64,000 nt of DNA from Rhodamnia argentea (lineage: Eukaryota > Streptophyta > Magnoliopsida > Myrtales > Myrtaceae). A program made the translations under genes and the position numbers. The first letter of the stretch is position 1. Each line of letters begins with the position of its first letter. Location: the NCBI RefSeq assembly GCF_020921035.1, contig NC_063152.1:35260494-35324493 (forward strand), read 5' to 3'. Shown here in pieces: positions 59,771 through 64,000 of this stretch. The notes under the pieces are model-generated. The model was not told where the DNA came from, made no database searches, and was given only the letters and a program-made list of their open reading frames with translations.

Positions 59771-60181
59771 GGCAAAATAACACAAATGATTCTTAAATTT
59801 TTACTTAATGTATAATGTGATTTTTAAACTTTTAATTTGATCAATATGATCCCAAAAATTTTGAAACATGTTCAACTTAGTTCCCGAACTTAATAACTTT
59901 TAGAATATATTCAATTTAGGAATATATTTAATATAGTTCTTCCATTGATTCATGTTTAGGGATTAAAATGAATATGTTCTAAAAGTTATTAAGTTCGAGA
60001 ACTAAGTTGAACTAAGTTAAACACGTTCCAAAAGGTCGGGGACCATAATGGTTAAATTAAAATTTTATGGACCACATTGCTCATTAAGTCAAAGTTCAAG
60101 GACCATATTAGTTAAATTAAAAATTTAGAGACTACATTACATATTGAATCAAATTTCATGGTCTATTTGTGTCATTGTCCC
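59771..60181. repeat. Foldback MITE, family 1 (copy 3), 5' of reductase C
   Basis: It runs from ggcaaaataacacaaatgat to gtctatttgtgtcattgtcc, with arms that pair over most of their length. The central part (about 59,900-59,990) itself forms a perfect-looking inverted pair (ttctaaaagttattaagttc and its complement). It lies about 325 bp before gene C. Confidence 0.8.
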
Positions 60182-60239
60182 TTCTTATAACTCTGGATCG
60201 GGTATTGTTTGTTTTGATTGTTATCATCTCGAAAGTACT

Positions 60240-61808
60240 CTTACCTAAGCACGCTTAACATTATGGTTCTAATGCTAAGTGTTGTTACGTCAAAAAGCAC
60301 ATCTTGTAAGTTATTTTCAATTTCAAATATATAATCTAAGGACATTTTCCCCTACACAATGCACGATTCAATTTGTTCCACCCCATTCGCCATCCTAGGA
60401 ACCGCTCCATATTCGGACTCTTTTGCCCCGCAGATTACTCCCGGTTCTCGTGGGACCGGGTCGTTATAGGCTGTCCAACTTCCACATGGTTCGTGCCCGA
60501 ATCACACGCCTACTATAGGGTTCAAAATGTATTCGCCAATGTGGTGCCCCATAACAATTAATCTCTCTATCATGAAGAAAAGACGGTTAATCCTTAGGAA
60601 ATAAATCTAAAAACTCCCTCAAACGCCAACATTTTTCAGCTTTACGACATCATTTCTCGTGTCTTTTACGCAAGCCAAATAACCACAACAACCCTTTTTT
60701 CAACAGTCTCCTCGTTTGCAAAGTTGAGATCACTCTTTGAAAAGCGCTTTTACAATTTTTCGAAATAGAGAATTTCCGTTAATTTGAAAGTCGAAAGAGA
60801 ACTCACTTTGAATAGCAAACAAGGGTAGCATGAGGCAAGGATAACAAATTCAATCCTAAGACAACATCGAAATCTTATGCATTCACCTCTACTATAACTT
60901 TAGGCAATCCTATATCGTCAATTCGTAGCAAACATTCTTTGAACACAAGATCCAGAAATTAAGAAATCACCGGTATGACCATATGAGTATCAACACGCAA
61001 TTCACCTTTTTTGCCACACAAAGTAGACCACTTTTCTGATGTAATTTCAATTGTCTAGAAGTATATGACACGACTTTATCATTCTGCATAGAAACACAGC
61101 CGAAATCTCTTTAAAAGCCGACGCTAGCTATCCTTTCAATTGTTGGAAACCGACAAACTCAACTCCCTTTGAAGTTACGTTACGTAAGTGGATCAACAAT
61201 ACCTCGATAACGACTCGATTGCCTTTAGTATTCTCACAAAGCGAAGCAAGCATCTTCGAATCAGAATCCTTGATTACATGAAGGCAAAATGAAACATGCA
61301 ACTTAGTGCCAAACAAAATATGACGCGTAAATTATCACACAACCGCACAACATCCCATAAAGTATAAATAAATAGATAAAAAAAATTACGCAGTCTAAGC
61401 TATGATATCATATTGTGACACCTTTGGATTAATTCACTCAAGATATTGTGTGATTTGACATGTCCCATACCGAGCCTTACAGTTTTGTCCTTTGATCCTT
61501 ATTGAACTTTTCGATTTTGTCCTTTAAAGTATAAATAGGTACTTTCCTAATATTCCACTCATCCCCGTTTGTGCTTTCAACTAAGCACACTTAACATTGT
61601 CAAGTGTTGTCGTTACGTCAAAATACATCTATTATAAAGTTATTTCCTGTTTCACATAAAGGATCCACAAACTCTCCTCATATTTAGTGCATTATTCATT
61701 TCATTCATGCGCCATTTGCCATCCTAGAAGCCTGCCGAAAACCGCTCCTTGTCCTAGCCCTCTCGCCTTGGCAATCACTTCCCGCCCTCGCCGGATTGGG
61801 TCGCTACA
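60240..61808 (-). mobile_element. Ty3/gypsy LTR element relic between C and D
   Basis: The same element as at 54246-55749, in the same orientation and relative place. LTR 61414-61808 (395 bp), incomplete second LTR about 60240-60468. Internal remnants: an RNase H-like bit near 61,030-61,110 and a protease-like bit near 60,795-60,905. It is broken in several places and old, and keeps slightly more internal sequence than its duplicate. Confidence 0.65.
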
Positions 61809-63269
61809 ATGTTGTTCTCAAATAACCGTGTCGTGTAAACTAGGAATTTCCCCTCAATAGATTTTCGTCTTGTTGAATTCACATTATCATGTTACTTACA
61901 AACATCGTCACCATTAAAGCTAGGTTCAGCGATACTCCTTCTAACATTCGCGTACCGATCGATTTTGAACGAGCACAATTCAACATTCGGTAACATGAGT
62001 CGCATTCAAACTCTCATTTAAAAAGAAATCAATCAATGTCTAAATATTCGAACGTTACGAAATCAATTTTGCACGTACCTCTTGAGTCCATCGCAATCAG
62101 ATTGGGCAAAGAGACAACAAGAGAACATTAAATTTTGGTGTATTCGAGATTTAAATCAGTTGGACCCGAGTAGATTTGACTAAATTCAAATGTGTTTGAA
62201 TGCATGAACTTCAGTAGGGTTACTAAGAGCATTGATGTGTCCATACATGCTAGTGGTCCAAATGCTACTTGGACTTCGGGACATCAGTTGTCCCATCGAC
62301 ATTGCTCTGCCATGTCTTCGCTGCTATGTTTTTGTATATGGTCATCATTATTGGAGGTCATGAATTGTTTATTGCATTGCCAAAAGGTACTAGTTCTATA
62401 AATTTCAGCTGGCTTCTTTTCAATTAACTATGTGCTAACATCAAGATTAACGAAAAGGAAACATACAGACGTGATGGGATGGATTTCTCAATTGCGCAAC
62501 CAATCTAACCCTTAAAGTGTACGTAGAAATTCTAAGATTTTCCTTCATTAGGCTTCTCGCCTATGAGTTTTAGGATGAGTTTGGTTTAAAAAAGCAAACT
62601 ATAAAGAAGAAAAACGAGAAGAAAGAAAAAACAGCGATGAAATGGAATCATGCACAGATTTTGTTTACAGGCATGAGAGAATGATAACAACGTGTCCGTT
62701 TTTGTTAAGGTGTCTGATTAACGCATACCTCCGAGGAACTGGTTAAACATTGCTCAATAATACCTCCCCAGTATCATTAGATCTAGAGAGCTAGAATACA
62801 CAACACAGGATTTGATGATACTGTCTTCATTTTCGCCGAAAAGTGTTCAGTAATCAACATTTTTCCAATGACAAATGCGACAGTTAAAACAAGGCCTACC
62901 CCGGTATCACGATTCATCATCTCTTCACTTCCTCGGCTTCGAAAGAGAATCGAGCAGCTGAACAGAGAGTAGCATCTGACAGACTATCGTACAAATCAGT
63001 TGGCTTTCGCCGATTCTGCAAAGGATTGACAACAAATCCAACAGGAATGAAACCATCGCAGGGAAGAAAATAATCGACAGTTGAGTTGGCTCCTTTTCGA
63101 GATGATCGTATTATTACCATCCCGTGGCCACAGACGGTTGGTTAGCCGCACCAAACACGCTTGTAGCAATGCAAAACAGCTCCCATCAAGGCACCCGTCA
63201 AGGCACACATCTTGAGACCACTGTATGCAGCGGTAACGGAGCCAATACAGCCCGGCGGAGCAGTCGGGT
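61809..63269. other. Copy D downstream flank
   Basis: Homologous to 55750-57142: the same order of blocks, including the empty insertion site near 62,686 and the 3' UTR-like part from about 62,790. No separate gene. Confidence 0.5.
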
Positions 63270-63794
63270 TCACTCATCCAACACAGGGGAAAGCAAGGGC
63301 TTATTTGAAAAGAAAGCTTCCAAATTCCCAATGACCAGATCGCATAGATCCGAAAAGGATTCCGGGGTAAAAGCAGCTGTATGTGGGGATAATACGACAT
63401 TATCAAGAGCAAGGAGCTCTTCAGGAACTTTGGGCTCATTCTCAAACACATCTAAGCCGGCTCCTCCAAGCTCCCCTTGGACTAGAAGTTGCACCATTTC
63501 CTTTTCATCGATAATTGATCCACGCCCAATGTTAACAATCACACCGTCCTTCCCCAAAGCTAATAGCACTTCCCTATTGATCATGTGGTGGGTTTGCTCA
63601 TTTAGGCAGCAGCAGATTACGAGGGCATCGCAGTTAGCGGCGAGCTCATAGACATTGGAATAGAAAGCATACGAAGCGTGTGGCTTTTTCTTCCTTGACT
63701 GATATGAAATGGCACATCCAAAGGCCTCAAGCCTTTTAGCAACTTTTAATCCGATGCTTCCCAATCCGACAATTCCGACTCTCTTGCCTCCCAG
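63270..63794 (-). CDS. D-2-hydroxyacid dehydrogenase, copy D (exon 2 only in window)
   Basis: Exon 2 encodes 174 residues from the conserved intron position ([10 protein letters not shown]) to VLDE and TGA. Exon 1 should lie about 1.2 kb further on, beyond the window edge. The catalytic Arg (NIGRGS), Glu (FENEP) and His (SPHT) are present. The nucleotide-binding loop reads GLGSIG where A, B and C have G(L/M)GRIG, and CCGL is CCCL; both changes are tolerated in other family members. The terminal LDE matches the relict between A and B better than the LEE or LYE of the others. Confidence 0.88.
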   Translation of the reverse strand: MGGKRVGIVGLGSIGLKVAKRLEAFGCAISYQSRKKKPHASYAFYSNVYELAANCDALVICCCLNEQTHHMINREVLLALGKDGVIVNIGRGSIIDEKEMVQLLVQGELGGAGLDVFENEPKVPEELLALDNVVLSPHTAAFTPESFSDLCDLVIGNLEAFFSNKPLLSPVLDE

Positions 63795-64000
63795 CTGCAA
63801 GTGAAATCATCGCCACAAGCAGAGAAGATAGAATTTACACTTCATGTATAACTGAGACAATAAGATCAAGTGGTATAAAATGGAACAATTCTACCTGAAT
63901 TATGGAAATAAATGACGACATACTATTCTAAATCCATACCGCACTAGCGACAGAAAATCACGCTGGCATGAGTTAAGTCAACCAGTTCAGAGGGCATTAT

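Larger units (their letters stand above)
45000..64000 (-). repeat. Tandem segmental duplication of reductase genes
   Basis: The same gene plus flanks recurs with stop codons at 45556 (A), 50274 (relict), 51231 (B), 57143 (C) and 63270 (D). Spacings are 5675 (A-B), 5912 (B-C) and 6127 (C-D). The 3' flanks share blocks such as gagaagtgttcagtaatcaa and ttaaaacaaggcct, and the farther flanks share ttaggcttctcgcc. Units B and C also share a MITE 5' of the gene and a gypsy relic beyond it. Unequal crossing-over is the likely mechanism. Confidence 0.9.

Noticed and set aside
1-64000. CRISPR array, prokaryotic operon, phage or integron structure
   Set aside because: Everything indicates a plant nuclear genome; no spaced short repeats or bacterial gene organisation are present.

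Overview
This is a 64 kb piece of a plant nuclear genome. The genes have many introns with GT..AG borders. They encode plant-specific proteins (a GAUT pectin synthase, a gibberellin 20-oxidase, the plant form of the m6A methyltransferase MTA), and AT-rich intergenic DNA is full of plant-type repeats. The protein sequences are core-eudicot-like. The abundance of AT-arm/GC-core foldback repeats recalls Myrtaceae (Eucalyptus and kin), but that placement is an inference.

Layout: 1-6.7 kb is mostly gene-poor, with a foldback MITE, an intron-containing elongator tRNA-Met gene, an orphan promoter-like GC block and a duplicated old repeat. 6.7-9.5 kb (+) is MYG1 (7 exons). 10.6-15.1 kb (-) is MTA/METTL3 (7 exons). 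17.0-20.6 kb (+) is SAP18 (6 exons). 21.2-23.1 kb holds two foldback elements. 24.1-30.3 kb (+) is GAUT1 (10 exons, with a LINE relic in intron 1). 30.3-36.3 kb is intergenic, with a solo LTR. 36.3-37.8 kb (+) is a gibberellin 20-oxidase (3 exons). 37.8-45.5 kb is repeat-rich and contains a SINE with perfect 14-bp target-site duplications. 45.5-64 kb is a tandem array of D-2-hydroxyacid dehydrogenase genes (hydroxypyruvate/hydroxyphenylpyruvate reductase type), all on the minus strand: A, a relict 3' end, B, C, and D, whose first exon lies beyond the window.

The single-copy genes are unrelated housekeeping or developmental genes and do not form a pathway. The reductase cluster is the dynamic part. 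Units B, C and D repeat about every 6 kb and share a foldback MITE and a Ty3/gypsy relic at matching places, so both insertions came before the duplications. Copy B has lost the catalytic arginine (Arg to His by one transition). Copy C has lost its stop codon and gains 22 residues.

A second theme is a set of very short retroposition-like insertions: 12-60 bp, essentially an oligo(A) tail preceded by a few bases ending in CC, flanked by 12-17 bp direct repeats. Two have empty sites in paralogous copies of the reductase array, which gives direct internal proof of insertion. Their 3' ends resemble that of the SINE.
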